In this document: in pieces, positions 1 through 9,019 of the stretch
How the letters are laid out: every line of letters begins with the position of its first letter
How positions within the stretch are numbered: the stretch's first letter is position 1
DNA from: Hymenobacter wooponensis
GTDB taxonomy: Bacteria; Bacteroidota; Bacteroidia; Cytophagales; Hymenobacteraceae
DNA: 64,000 nt
Assembly (NCBI RefSeq): GCF_004745865.1
Contig: NZ_SRKZ01000010.1
Location: forward strand, 1 to 64,000
Direction: 5' to 3'
Program-made: the position numbers and the translations under genes
The notes under the pieces: model-generated
Databases searched by the model: none
Told to the model about the DNA's origin: nothing
Seen by the model: the letters and a program-made list of their open reading frames with translations, nothing else

Positions 1-787
1 CAACCCGGCAGTCTGCGCACCCGACGACGAAACGCAGGGTGGAATGATGACTATATGAGCCAGCTTTTAACCTGCGTCCGCGAAAACTGCCGGATGGCAG
101 TCCTCTAAATTTGATGCGTACGCCCTGCTGTAGGTAGTGGCTGGCCATAGAGGCCAGGGAGGCTTGGGTAAACATGATGTCGGCTTCCGCGCGGGTTTGC
201 ATGCTGGCAGAGGTCAGGGCCAGGTCAGTCCAGGGCGAGAATACTACTGCAACGCGGGGCGCCGGGGCTGCTGTAGGTTCCTGACTAGTCTGGTGCAGGG
301 TAACCAGGGCCAATCCGCCGCCCGCCGAATCGCCGGCCAGTCCCAGCCGCAGCCGGCCCAGCGCAGCAAGTCCCCGGTAGGCCATGAGCGCATCCTCAAC
401 GGCAGCCGGGAAAGGCTGCTCCGGAGCGAGCCGGTAATCGGGTACAAAGAGGTCAAGACTGGTGCGGGCCACCAATTGGCTCACAAAAGATAAGTGGGTT
501 TGGGCCGAGCCTAGCACGTACGCCCCACCGTGCAGGAAAAGCACGGCGCTGGCCGGGTCGCGGTTGTAGGCTGGTCGGACCCAGTAGCCCGCAATACCGC
601 CCACGGCAGCGGCTTCGAAGGTGACGGCGGGGGCCGCGGGTTTGCGCTGCATGATGGCGGCGTACGGTGCCCGGCCCGCGGGTCCGGTGATATTGCCCTT
701 GATGGCCGCGACGGCCTGGCCCATTGCCGCAACTGTTTCCTGGTCGGCGGCGGTGGCGGAGTGTAAGAAGGCGGGAGGTGTTGTCAT
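1..787 (-). CDS. alpha/beta-hydrolase fold esterase (HSL/acetyl-esterase type), partial at left edge
   Basis: A minus-strand frame opens at ATG 787 and stays open to the window edge (262 codons visible). It has the oxyanion-hole motif HGGAY at about residues 86-90, the family block DYRLAPEQPFPAA after it, and the nucleophile elbow GDSAGG. These place it in the hormone-sensitive-lipase-like esterases, which hydrolyse short acyl esters in the cytoplasm. The catalytic Asp and His would lie past the edge. From about position 123 to the edge the residues no longer resemble the family (expected blocks such as ASPL and LPPLLIQVG are absent), so a frameshift or truncation is possible. The gene is divergent from the HxlR regulator at 956, which probably controls it. 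The family is confident; substrate is unknown. Confidence 0.75.
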   Translation of the reverse strand, partial: MTTPPAFLHSATAADQETVAAMGQAVAAIKGNITGPAGRAPYAAIMQRKPAAPAVTFEAAAVGGIAGYWVRPAYNRDPASAVLFLHGGAYVLGSAQTHLSFVSQLVARTSLDLFVPDYRLAPEQPFPAAVEDALMAYRGLAALGRLRLGLAGDSAGGGLALVTLHQTSQEPTAAPAPRVAVVFSPWTDLALTSASMQTRAEADIMFTQASLASMASHYLQQGVRIKFRGLPSGSFRGRRLKAGSYSHHSTLRFVVGCADCRV

Positions 788-882
788 GGGAAGACGCAGA
801 GAGTAAGATCAGGCTGGCAAGACGCTTCATAAGCCAGCTAATGGTGTATGCTTCGGCAAAACTCTCCCCATACTTTACCTTT

Positions 883-915
883 GTCAAGTACTTACCACGG
901 TGTCAGGTACCTACC
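883..915. promoter_or_regulatory. candidate HxlR operator: tandem GTCA(A/G)GTAC(T/C)TACC
   Basis: Two 14-base direct repeats, GTCAAGTACTTACC at 883-896 and GTCAGGTACCTACC at 902-915, are 19 bases apart start to start, about two helical turns. Each contains a perfect eight-base palindrome (AAGTACTT and AGGTACCT). They lie in the divergent spacer between the esterase and the HxlR gene, where dimeric HxlR-type repressors usually bind. The role is inferred from position and symmetry only. Confidence 0.45.
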
Positions 916-955
916 CAGAGGTAAGAAACACTGATAACCAGGCTTAAATAATTTT

Positions 956-1270
956 ATGGCTTCTGCGCCTAAAGAAACACTTTGCCCCGTTCGGAGGGCC
1001 ATGACCCTGATAGGCAGCAAATGGAAAGTGTTGCTATTGCAAAACCTTCGCGACGGCCGGCAACGCTACGGAGAACTTAAGCGCCGGCTACCTGACATTA
1101 GCGAGAAAATGCTCATCCACGAGCTGAAACAGTTAGTAGAGGCTGGGCTTGTGACAAAGCACGCCTACCCCGAAATTCCACCCCGAGTTGAGTATGAGCT
1201 GACCGCTAACGGGCAGCAGGCCTTGCCCGTAGTTGACAGCATTATTGCCTTTGGGCGTCAGTACTTGTAG
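956..1270 (+). CDS. HxlR-family winged-helix transcriptional regulator
   Basis: The 104-residue protein matches the HxlR layout: CPVRRAMTLIGSKWKVLLLQ near the N-terminus, RRLPDISEKMLIHELKQL as the recognition-helix region and the wing ending PPRVEYELT, followed by a dimerisation helix. The N-terminal Cys at about residue 10 is the position used for redox or electrophile sensing in several family members. It is divergent from the esterase, with tandem GTAC palindromes between the two genes, so autoregulation and control of the esterase are likely. The start is the ATG at 956 in the AT-rich context AATAATTTT. The ligand cannot be told from sequence. Confidence 0.9.
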   Translation: MASAPKETLCPVRRAMTLIGSKWKVLLLQNLRDGRQRYGELKRRLPDISEKMLIHELKQLVEAGLVTKHAYPEIPPRVEYELTANGQQALPVVDSIIAFGRQYL

Positions 1271-1574
1271 GCCAGTTTTCCTTGGCCTCAAGGTTTTGAG
1301 CTTCTGACAAAGGCATAAAATGCCCCTTCACAACCATGATGCTGGTGCCTACCCCAGGAATACAGCCTGGCAGGAGCTAATCGGTCAACCGCCCGGCTCT
1401 TTGCTACGGTTACGGCCTCGCAGCCTCCTTGCTTTTCACTGGGCAGGATGGAAATTCTGTAGCTCCACTTGCTGTAGCGGCAGAATACCCCCTGCCGCTA
1501 TGAGCGGTGTAGGATGTAAGTAAAGTTCTGCGGAATTTGCCGGAACAGAGGCGACATCCCTCTTGTGTTACCCC
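1271..1574. other. spacer upstream of the DUF5682 gene
   Basis: No credible gene is seen. The only clear structure is a nine-base inverted repeat, TAGCGGCAG at 1475-1483 and CTGCCGCTA at 1492-1500, which lacks a following T-run. A promoter for the downstream gene should lie here, but I see no convincing -7 box. Confidence 0.4.
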
Positions 1575-3905
1575 ATGCCCACCGACCTCCGCCTCTACGG
1601 TATCCGCCACCACGGGCCCGGCAGCACCGCCAGCCTTTTAAAGGCGCTGGATGAGTTTCAGCCCGATTTGGTATTGCTGGAGTGCCCCGCAGATGGGGAG
1701 AATGCCCTGGCGCTTGCTTCCAATCCGGAACTGAAGCCGCCGGTGGCTTTGCTGATTTATAACCCCAAGCAGCACGCCCAGGCTAGCTTTTTCCCTTTTG
1801 CGCACTTCTCGCCGGAGTGGCAGGCGGCGCAGTGGTGCCAGCAGCACGGCGCCCACCTACGCTGCTTCGATCTGCCGATGACGCTGCGGTTTGCCTTGGC
1901 CGATTCCGTAGAGCAGGTGCCGGCTCCGTTGCCGCAAACACACTCGCCGCAAGAAGGCGAAGCTGCTGGCACTGGCCTAGAGCAAGGCCTAGAACAAGAG
2001 CAAGGTGGTGAGCCCGAAACCAACTCCTTGCCTGAGGAACAGGAGCTTGCAAGTGATATTGTGCTACGGCACGACCCCATTGCCCACCTCGCCCGCCTTG
2101 ATGGGTACACCGACGGGGAGCGGTGGTGGGAAGCCCGCATTGAGCACAGCGCCGGCCACGCCGATACCTTCGAGGTAGTGCTGCACATGATGACTGCCCT
2201 ACGGGAAGAGCTGGCCCAGCCGGAATCGGAAGAAACCTTGCTGCGAGAGGCCTACATGCGTGAAACTATGCGTGCCACCCTCAAGCAGGGCTACCAGCGG
2301 GTGGCCGTGGTGTGCGGAGCCTGGCATGCCCCGGTGCTGCGCATTGAGGAACTGCCGCGCTACGCCAAAGACGACAAAGCCCGCCTGAAAGGGCTGGGCA
2401 AGGTAAAAACCGAAGCTACCTGGGTGCCGTGGACCTACGAGCGCCTGGCTTTTCAGTCGGGATACGGGGCGGGGATACTCTCGCCGGCCTGGTACGAGCT
2501 GCTGTTCGCGGAACCCCACGACCGGGTGGTTACGCACTGGATGGTGCGCGCCGCTCACCTGTTGCGGGCCCAGCAGATTGATGCGTCGTCGGCGCATGCT
2601 ATTGAGGGCGTGCGCCTGGCTGAAACGCTGGCCGCCGTACGCGGACTGGCCCTGCCCGGTATTGAGGAGCTGGAAGAAGCAGCCGTGAGCATCTTCGGGG
2701 GTGGCTACGCCGAGGCCCTGGAGTTGGTGCACCAGCAGCTGGTAGTGGGGGAAGCCCTGGGCGAAGTGCCCGAGGAACTGCCGGCTTCTCCGCTGCAGCA
2801 AGACCTGGCCCAGCAGCAAAAGGCGCTGCGCCTGAAGCCCGAAGCCACATCCAAAACCCTGGCCTTCGACCTGCGGAAAGACCTCGACCTGGGCCGCAGC
2901 CACCTGCTGCACCGCCTGCAGTTGCTCACTATCCGGTGGGGTAAGCCCCAGCAAGTGCAGGGCAAGAGCGGCACCTTTCATGAGGTTTGGGAGCTGCAGT
3001 GGCGCCCCGAAATGGTGCTGGGCGTGCTGGAAGCCGGCCGTTGGGGCAACACCATTTTGAGCGCCGCCAGTGGCGCAGCCCGCCACCGCGCCGACCAGGC
3101 CACCGATCTAGGCCAGGTGAGCCAGCTGCTGGAAGAGGCCCTGCGCGCCGACCTGGCCCCGGCCCTGCCGGCGCTGGTGGCCCGCCTCGAAGCACTAAGC
3201 GCGGGTACTCGCGATGTGGCCCACTTGCTCACGGCCCTGCCCCCGCTGGTAAATGTGCTGCGCTACGGCAACGTGCGCCGCACCGAAACTGCCCAGGTAG
3301 CCCAGGTAGTGCATCACTTGGTGCCGCGCCTGTGCATCTCGCTCCCCCTGGCCTGCACCGGCCTCGACCGCGACGCCGCCAGCCAGCTGCTGGAGCGCCT
3401 CGAGGCCGCCCACCAAGCCATTCGCCTGCTCCCCGATGACGACCAGCAAGCCCATTGGTACGCGGCCCTGCACATCATTAGCCGGCAGCCAGCCAGCAGT
3501 GGCCTACTAGCCGGCGTGGCTACTCGCCTGCTCTTCGACACCCAGCAGCTAGCCCCCGAAGAAACGGCCACCCTGCTAGGCCTAGCGCTGGCACCCTCCC
3601 AACCCACCGACTACGCCACTGCCTGGATTGAAGGATTTCTGCGCGGGAGCGGCCTGCTGCTCATCCACAACCGAGTACTCTTTGACTTGCTGGATGAGTG
3701 GCTGTCGGGCCTGGAAGAGGCCGTTTTCCAGGAAACCGTGCCCCTGCTGCGCCGCTCCTTCGCCGACTTCAGTCAGCCGGAGCGTCAGCAGGTGCTGGCC
3801 CTGGCCGTGGGTGGCGCAGCGCCCCAAACCGCGCCAGAAGCCGACTTCGACCTCGAACGTGGCCTGCGGGTGTTACCACTGCTTCGGGAACTGCTAGGTG
3901 TATAG
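1575..3905 (+). CDS. DUF5682 family protein
   Basis: The 776-residue protein begins YGIRHHGPGS near residue 8 and continues with LLECPAD at about 33 and VVCGAWHAPVL at about 245. This pattern of His/Glu-bearing motifs is typical of DUF5682 and reminiscent of the TraB/ChaN/erythromycin-esterase superfamily, although no reaction is established. The middle third is alpha-helical and Leu/Ala-rich. A Glu/Gln-rich low-complexity insert lies around residues 120-160. The ATG at 1575 is preferred over an in-frame TTG four codons upstream because conserved sequence begins right after it. From what I recall of family neighbourhoods, DUF5682 genes sit with MoxR-type AAA+ and vWA genes. Here the only vWA partner is at 17478 and no MoxR gene is in the window. 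Confidence 0.8.
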   Translation: MPTDLRLYGIRHHGPGSTASLLKALDEFQPDLVLLECPADGENALALASNPELKPPVALLIYNPKQHAQASFFPFAHFSPEWQAAQWCQQHGAHLRCFDLPMTLRFALADSVEQVPAPLPQTHSPQEGEAAGTGLEQGLEQEQGGEPETNSLPEEQELASDIVLRHDPIAHLARLDGYTDGERWWEARIEHSAGHADTFEVVLHMMTALREELAQPESEETLLREAYMRETMRATLKQGYQRVAVVCGAWHAPVLRIEELPRYAKDDKARLKGLGKVKTEATWVPWTYERLAFQSGYGAGILSPAWYELLFAEPHDRVVTHWMVRAAHLLRAQQIDASSAHAIEGVRLAETLAAVRGLALPGIEELEEAAVSIFGGGYAEALELVHQQLVVGEALGEVPEELPASPLQQDLAQQQKALRLKPEATSKTLAFDLRKDLDLGRSHLLHRLQLLTIRWGKPQQVQGKSGTFHEVWELQWRPEMVLGVLEAGRWGNTILSAASGAARHRADQATDLGQVSQLLEEALRADLAPALPALVARLEALSAGTRDVAHLLTALPPLVNVLRYGNVRRTETAQVAQVVHHLVPRLCISLPLACTGLDRDAASQLLERLEAAHQAIRLLPDDDQQAHWYAALHIISRQPASSGLLAGVATRLLFDTQQLAPEETATLLGLALAPSQPTDYATAWIEGFLRGSGLLLIHNRVLFDLLDEWLSGLEEAVFQETVPLLRRSFADFSQPERQQVLALAVGGAAPQTAPEADFDLERGLRVLPLLRELLGV

Positions 3906-4025
3906 GCCGCGCAGGGGTTTGTAACGCGGTACTTCGCGTCTTGCTGGCAGCCTAGCTAACCATCAGGCACTGGTATCATTCACTGCGGGAAGTTCTAGGC
4001 CAGTGTTTGAGGGGTAGCCGCCCAA

Positions 4026-4058
4026 CAGAGAGACGCATTATATTGCGTCTCTACTCTG
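4026..4058. repeat. family B hairpin, divergent tip, between convergent genes
   Basis: AGAGACGCA and TGCGTCTCT arms surround an AT-rich tip (4028-4052 core). This is a variant of the GAGACGCGA/TCGCGTCTC hairpins found near 45.9-49.2 kb. It sits between the convergent DUF5682 and response-regulator genes and could double as a terminator, but there is no strong T-run. Confidence 0.6.
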
Positions 4059-4092
4059 TGCGCTGCTCTGGGGGGTCTGGCTAATGTTGCTA

Positions 4093-4506
4093 TTAATTGG
4101 GGAGCTCCCGCTGGAAATGCTCTTGTAGCAGCTCTTGCACCATTTGCTTGGTTAGCGGCTTGCTCAGAAAGCCTTGGATAGACAGATCCTGGAGGCGGGC
4201 CATGTCGCGCGGGTGCAACGAGGTGGTAAGCATCACAATCACCACCGATTCTTTGGCCCCATATTCCAAGGGCTCGTAGGCCTCCAGGAATTCAAACCCG
4301 TTCATCACCGGCATATTTACGTCCAGCAAAATAAGGGGTGGGCAGCCCTGCTCCTGGCACTGTTGCTCAATAATACTCAGGGCCTCCTGCCCATTCTGGG
4401 CCACCAAAATCTTGTCAGCTACTTGTAAGCCTTCCAGTAGTAAGCGGTTAAGAAAGTTAGTGGTCTTGTCGTCATCTATCAGCAGGATACTGGAAAGCTT
4501 TTCCAT
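4093..4506 (-). CDS. single-domain response regulator (CheY-like receiver)
   Basis: The 137-residue protein consists of one receiver domain and no output domain. It shows the acidic pair in LLIDDDKTTN (residues about 8-17), the phosphoacceptor Asp in LILLDVNMPVMNG, the switch Thr in VIVMLTTS and the conserved Lys in GFLSKPLTK. Such stand-alone receivers relay phosphate or bind targets by protein contact, acting in the cytoplasm. No kinase gene is adjacent, so the partner is unknown. A candidate -7 box lies 51 bases upstream of the start. Confidence 0.93.
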   Translation of the reverse strand: MEKLSSILLIDDDKTTNFLNRLLLEGLQVADKILVAQNGQEALSIIEQQCQEQGCPPLILLDVNMPVMNGFEFLEAYEPLEYGAKESVVIVMLTTSLHPRDMARLQDLSIQGFLSKPLTKQMVQELLQEHFQRELPN

Positions 4507-4530
4507 TAAATAAGAAGCAATATCACTTTA

Positions 4531-4564
4531 GGCTCGCGTTGATAATAACGCAAGCCCAAAGGTA
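4531..4564 (-). promoter_or_regulatory. candidate promoter -7 box and 5'-leader hairpin of the receiver gene
   Basis: On the minus strand TACCTTTG (4564-4557) matches the Bacteroidota -7 consensus TAnnTTTG. Directly downstream, 4531-4540 and 4547-4556 form a 9-of-10 inverted repeat (GGCTCGCGTT / AACGCAAGCC) that would fold at the very start of the transcript. No clear -33 element is visible. Confidence 0.4.
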
Positions 4565-4609
4565 CTGTTGCCCACTCAAAAGGCCTCCTGTTGAGCTTAA
4601 ACGCACTTT

Positions 4610-7228
4610 TTACAGCACGAGCTTCTCTGCCCGAAACACATCATCGGCCGCTTGCAGTAGCTTGGCTCGCAGCTTTGGGTTATAGCTGGGGTGGGCAGCC
4701 AGAAACTCCCGCACCGTGCGGGCGGCAGTAGGCGTCTGGTAAGATCCTAACGTGGCCTGCAGCCAAGATGCCGGAAAGAAAATGTCGCCGGTCTGTTGAA
4801 TTTCTTCCAGCAGCGCCAGGCTTTGGGGCAGATACTTCTCAGAGGTAGCGGCCCGCAACGGGTGGTGCAGGTAGGCCAGGGCCGCCGTCACCCAGGCCTC
4901 TTTCTCCCGGTTCTTTTCGTCAGAGAGAGAGGCGAAGAAAGCGTCGCGGGTTTGTACATCGGGCGAGAGGGCCGGCATCAGAAACTCCATGCGCTTCTTG
5001 CGGTCAGGGTTTTGGATGCGGGTGAGCTGCTTGGGCAGAATGGGCGTGCTGGCGGGGTAGTCGCGCACGGCCAGGGCTAGCGCCAGGGCGGTGTAGTCGT
5101 CCTCGGTGAGCTTCACGCCGGCGGGGGCCTGCTCCTTATCCCAGAGCTGGTAGAGGCGCGTTTGGGCCTCCTTGGTCAGGGCTACCGACTGATAGGCCTT
5201 GAACAGCAGCTTTTTGGAGTTGGCGGCCGGGTTTTGCTGCATAGTTTGCCAGAGCTCTTTCTCCAGCACGGGTGCCAGGGCCACACGCTCCGCGGGCTTC
5301 AGCAGCTTCCAGTAAATATCTGTCAGCTGGCCGGTCAGCAGCTTGAGGTTCAGTTCCTCCTTCTCCTTGGGTAGTGCCTGGCGGTACACCTCCAGCAGCT
5401 TGCGCGGGGCAATACTGCGCCCATTGAGCATGTTCTCGTAGAGATTCACGTAAGCCGTAGCGCGGGCCACCGGGTTTTGCAGGGTCGCTAGGCCAGTCGT
5501 TAGCTGTTTATCTACGGGGAACACGCCGTAGCCCAGGCCTGTGGAGTTGAATAAGATGGCCGTAGGCACGGCTTCGCCCCCCGCCTGGGGTAATGTCACC
5601 TCGCGCTGGTTCATGTTCACGGTCAGCTCCTTCGTACGGCCGCCGGGGTATACCAGCAGCACCTCGAAGAGTTGGGGCCAGAGGCGGTCGGAGCCGTCCT
5701 CAGCTTGCTGGGTGAGCTGCAGGCTGCTGATCTTGCCATTGCTGGTTTGCAGGCGGTAGTCGAAGATGGGACGGCCGGGCTGATTTACCCACACCTGGTT
5801 CCAGGCCTGCAGGTCGGCGGGGGTGCGGGCGTCGAGAATCTGAATGAGGTCGGGCCAGGTGGCGTTGCCGAAGCTGTACTTCTTCAGGTACTCCTGCAGG
5901 CCCAGGCGGAAGGGCTCCTCTCCCATCAGGCGCTCCAGCTGCCGCATCATAATGGGCGCTTTGTGGTAGATGATGTTGCCGTAGAGCGAGCCGGCATCCT
6001 TGAGGTTATCCAGTTCCTGCCGAATGGGGTTGGCGCCGGTGGTGCGGTCTACGCCATAAGCCGCCGGGTAGTGGTCGATGACAAACTTGAGGTCGTAGTT
6101 GGAATTGGCCACGGCCACCTGCGTGATTTTATCGGCCATGAAGTTGGCAAACACCTCCTTCATCCACACGTCGTTAAACCACTGCATGGTCACCAAATCC
6201 CCGAACCACATGTGGGCGGTTTCGTGGGCAATGAGGTTGGAGCGCGCTATTTTCTGGTCCTGGGTGGCGCCTTCGTCCAGAAACAGGGTGCTGGCTTTGT
6301 AGTCGATGGCGCCCACGTGCTCCATGCCCCCGTATTGGAAATCGGGCAGGGCCACGAAATCAAACTTGCGGAACGGGTACGGAATGCTGGTGTAGTCCTG
6401 CAGAAACTTCAGCGCATCGGCATGAATCTGGAAGATGGGGTCAAGGCTCAGGCGCAGCTTATCCTTATCGGTTTCCCGGTGCAGAAACTGCATTTCGCGG
6501 CCAGCCAGCGTGCGCGAGAGCCGTGTGAACTTGCCCGCCGCAAACGAGAACAGGTAGGTGCTGATGGTATCAGAGGGCGCGAAGCGCAGGGTCTTGCTCG
6601 TGGCCGTGCTGGTGGAGTCGAGCAGCGGGCCGTTGGCCATGGCCTGCCATTCGGGCGGCATCGTGAGCGTGAGCTGAAAGGAAGCCTTCAGATTAGGCTG
6701 GTCGAAGACCGGAAACACAGTTCGGGCGCGGTCGGGCACGAGCAAGGTGTAAAGAAAATCCTCGTTGCGGTTGAGGCTTTGATTACCGGCCATAAACTCA
6801 ATCTGCACTTCATTGGGGCCGGTTTTTAGGCTGGCCGCCGGCAGCAGCAGGTGCTCAGCGCGATGTTCAACGGGCACTTTCTGCCCATTGACCGTAAGGC
6901 TTTTCAGCTTGTCGGTTTGCTCCTTGAAATCGAGCTGCACGGGCTGGCTGGCATCGGTCAGATGAAAGCGAACAGCTTCGACGGCCGCAATGGGCTGGTC
7001 CTTGCGCGACGGTACAAACAGCTGCAGGTCGTAGGCCAGGCGGGAAATACGGCGGGCGCGGTCTTGGGCCAACTCCTGACTTACGCCGGGCACCACGGCT
7101 ACCGGTGCTGAGGACGAAGCGGGTAGAGCAGCTGTATCAGCAACCACTAATTTTTTGGAGCAGCCCAATAGGCCTAGGCTCAGCAGAAACACGCTGGTGC
7201 GCGCACCATTACTATATTGACGCATCAT
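4610..7228 (-). CDS. M1-family zinc aminopeptidase, lipoprotein
   Basis: The 872-residue protein has the M1 peptidase signature: the exopeptidase motif GGMEHVGA (a variant of GAMEN) at about residue 298 and the zinc site HETAHMWFGDL at about 330, with the third ligand in NDVWMKEVFANF. The C-terminal half is the long helical ERAP/PepN-type domain. The N-terminus carries a signal peptide ending LGLLGC, a lipobox, so the enzyme is predicted to be lipid-anchored in the envelope and to release N-terminal residues from peptides. It starts at 7228 (or the second Met at 7225) and is divergent from the pxp operon, leaving only about 50 bases for both promoters. Family assignment is secure; peptide preference is not known. 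Confidence 0.95.
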   Translation of the reverse strand: MMRQYSNGARTSVFLLSLGLLGCSKKLVVADTAALPASSSAPVAVVPGVSQELAQDRARRISRLAYDLQLFVPSRKDQPIAAVEAVRFHLTDASQPVQLDFKEQTDKLKSLTVNGQKVPVEHRAEHLLLPAASLKTGPNEVQIEFMAGNQSLNRNEDFLYTLLVPDRARTVFPVFDQPNLKASFQLTLTMPPEWQAMANGPLLDSTSTATSKTLRFAPSDTISTYLFSFAAGKFTRLSRTLAGREMQFLHRETDKDKLRLSLDPIFQIHADALKFLQDYTSIPYPFRKFDFVALPDFQYGGMEHVGAIDYKASTLFLDEGATQDQKIARSNLIAHETAHMWFGDLVTMQWFNDVWMKEVFANFMADKITQVAVANSNYDLKFVIDHYPAAYGVDRTTGANPIRQELDNLKDAGSLYGNIIYHKAPIMMRQLERLMGEEPFRLGLQEYLKKYSFGNATWPDLIQILDARTPADLQAWNQVWVNQPGRPIFDYRLQTSNGKISSLQLTQQAEDGSDRLWPQLFEVLLVYPGGRTKELTVNMNQREVTLPQAGGEAVPTAILFNSTGLGYGVFPVDKQLTTGLATLQNPVARATAYVNLYENMLNGRSIAPRKLLEVYRQALPKEKEELNLKLLTGQLTDIYWKLLKPAERVALAPVLEKELWQTMQQNPAANSKKLLFKAYQSVALTKEAQTRLYQLWDKEQAPAGVKLTEDDYTALALALAVRDYPASTPILPKQLTRIQNPDRKKRMEFLMPALSPDVQTRDAFFASLSDEKNREKEAWVTAALAYLHHPLRAATSEKYLPQSLALLEEIQQTGDIFFPASWLQATLGSYQTPTAARTVREFLAAHPSYNPKLRAKLLQAADDVFRAEKLVL

Positions 7229-7278
7229 TCGAGAGGAGTTCCTTCAGGTCGAACACCCAAGGTAAAGCAAACCCACCG

Positions 7279-8022
7279 ATGGAACAGCCTTCACCCCCCC
7301 ACGATCTGCTGTCAACCGCACAGCTGTACCCCCTCGGCGATGCAGCCGTGGTGCTGCAACTCGGCGATACAATCAGTGAGGTCACCCACCGCGCCATTCA
7401 GGTCCTAGGCCACTCCCTCGATCAGGTGCCTTTCCCCGGTTTGCGAGAATATGTCTCGGCTTTCACCACCCTCACCGTGTACTACGACCCGTGGGTGGTA
7501 AGCCGGAATGGTAAACGCAACCCGTACAAAGTCGTGGCCGACCGCCTCTATTCGCTTCTTTGTGAGTTGCCCGCTGCTTCAGCAAGCGAAACCCAGCCCC
7601 TAGTAGAAATACCGGTGTGCTACGGCGGCAGCTTCGGCCCCGATCTGGCCTTGGTGGCCGAGCACACTGGCCTAGCGCCCGCCGAGGTGATTCGGCTGCA
7701 CACCGAGCCGGAGTACCTGGTATATATGATTGGCTTTGCCCCTGGTTTTCCGTACTTGGGCGGCATGCCCGAGCAGCTCACCACCCCTCGCAAAGCGCAA
7801 CCCCGCCCGCTGGTACCCGCCGGCTCGGTGGGCATTGCCGGGGGCCAAACCGGCGTCTATTCGTTGCCTACTCCTGGGGGATGGCAACTGATTGGCCGCA
7901 CCCCCCGCCGCCTGTTCACGCCCGAGGCCGCCTCGCCGAGCCTGTTGCGGGCGGGGCAGCGGCTGCGGTTCGTGGCTATTTCAGAGGAGCAGTACGAACA
8001 TCTTCTGGAGCATGAGCTGTAG
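7279..8022 (+). CDS. pxpB: 5-oxoprolinase subunit PxpB (KipI family)
   Basis: This is a 247-residue KipI/PxpB protein, recognised from PLGDAAVVLQLGD near the N-terminus and the diagnostic block IGFAPGFPYLGGMPEQL followed by PAGSVGIAGGQTGVYS. PxpB and PxpC together carry out ATP-dependent 5-oxoproline (pyroglutamate) hydrolysis with PxpA in the cytoplasm. The ATG at 7279 is chosen because conserved sequence starts about 15 residues later and the longer open frame would run into the divergent aminopeptidase gene. The 3' end overlaps pxpC by 11 bases, indicating translational coupling. Confidence 0.95.
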   Translation: MEQPSPPHDLLSTAQLYPLGDAAVVLQLGDTISEVTHRAIQVLGHSLDQVPFPGLREYVSAFTTLTVYYDPWVVSRNGKRNPYKVVADRLYSLLCELPAASASETQPLVEIPVCYGGSFGPDLALVAEHTGLAPAEVIRLHTEPEYLVYMIGFAPGFPYLGGMPEQLTTPRKAQPRPLVPAGSVGIAGGQTGVYSLPTPGGWQLIGRTPRRLFTPEAASPSLLRAGQRLRFVAISEEQYEHLLEHEL

Positions 8023-9019
8023 CATCCTTCGCCCCGGCCTGCTCACCACCATCCAGGATGCTGGCCGCTTCGGCTACCAGCAGGCCGGCGTCATCGTGAG
8101 CGGCCCCATGGACCCTTGGTCGTTGCGCCTGGCCAACCTGCTGGTGGGCAACCCGGCCGGCACCGCCGGGCTGGAAATCACGCTGCTAGGGCCTACTATT
8201 CGGTTTGAAACCGACCACCTCATCTGCATGAGCGGGGCCGACTTATCCGCCACGCTTGATGACCAGCAGTTCCCCCTGAACCGGCCCGTAGCGGTGCGGC
8301 AAGGCAGTAAGCTGGCCTTTGGCGCCGCGCGCTCGGGCTGCCGGGCCTATCTAGCACTTTCGGGCGGACTCACGGTGCCCACCGTGCTCGGCAGCCAATC
8401 CACGTACTTACGGGCGCAGCTCGGTGGCCTAGCAGGCCGGGCTTTGCAGGCGGGAGACGTAGTACCGGCGGCCGGCCCCACGCCTGCCGGGCAACGGCTG
8501 CACCAGCGGCTTCTGGCCCACTCGGCCAGCCAGCGTTGGGCCGTTGCGCGGTGGTACCCGGCCGTTGCCCCGGCTCCTGCGGCCGGCACCAGCACTACCG
8601 TGCGCGCCCTCCGAGGCCCCGAGTTTGAGTTGTTCACGGAGGAAAGCCAGCAGGCTTTTTGGCAGCAGGAATTCACCGTAACCCCGAACTCCGACCGCAT
8701 GGGCTACCGCTTGGCGGGGCCAGAGCTCCACCGGCAAACCGAGCGAGAAATTCTCTCCACAGCCGTTACCTTCGGCACGGTGCAGGTACCAGCCGCTGGA
8801 AACCCCATTGTGCTCATGGCCGACCACCAAACCACCGGCGGCTACCCGCGGATTGGCCAGGTCATTTCAGCCGACTTTTCCCTGCTGGCCCAGGTGCCGC
8901 CCGGCGGGCACCTACGTTTTCAGGAAGTCGGGCTTACTGAGGCGCAGTACTGGTATCTGCACCAGGAAAAACACCTTCAGCAACTTCACCGGGCCCTTGC
9001 CCTGCTCCACTATTCATGA
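8012..9019 (+). CDS. pxpC: 5-oxoprolinase/biotin-dependent carboxyltransferase-like subunit PxpC (KipA family)
   Basis: The 335-residue product opens with ILRPGLLTTIQDAGRFGYQ and GVIVSGPMDPWSLRLAN, the N-terminal signature of the KipA/PxpC family. Near the C-terminus PIVLMADHQTTGGYPRIGQV is also diagnostic. It is the second catalytic partner of PxpB in 5-oxoproline hydrolysis. The start is ATG 8012, inside the end of pxpB. The end overlaps pxpA by four bases (ATGA). The order B-C-A with overlapping ends shows a tightly coupled operon. Confidence 0.95.
   Translation: MSCSILRPGLLTTIQDAGRFGYQQAGVIVSGPMDPWSLRLANLLVGNPAGTAGLEITLLGPTIRFETDHLICMSGADLSATLDDQQFPLNRPVAVRQGSKLAFGAARSGCRAYLALSGGLTVPTVLGSQSTYLRAQLGGLAGRALQAGDVVPAAGPTPAGQRLHQRLLAHSASQRWAVARWYPAVAPAPAAGTSTTVRALRGPEFELFTEESQQAFWQQEFTVTPNSDRMGYRLAGPELHRQTEREILSTAVTFGTVQVPAAGNPIVLMADHQTTGGYPRIGQVISADFSLLAQVPPGGHLRFQEVGLTEAQYWYLHQEKHLQQLHRALALLHYS

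Noticed and set aside
1320..1523. Small plus-strand frame upstream of DUF5682
   Set aside because: Residue composition (Arg, Pro, Cys-rich) and lack of any motif suggest a chance frame.
2199..3086. Long minus-strand open frame of 295 codons
   Set aside because: It is antisense to the DUF5682 gene and arises from the GC-rich codon pattern; no start context or domain is seen.
5672..6829. Long plus-strand open frame of 385 codons
   Set aside because: It lies entirely antisense to the M1 aminopeptidase, whose zinc motifs are intact; the antisense translation is low-complexity and matches no family.
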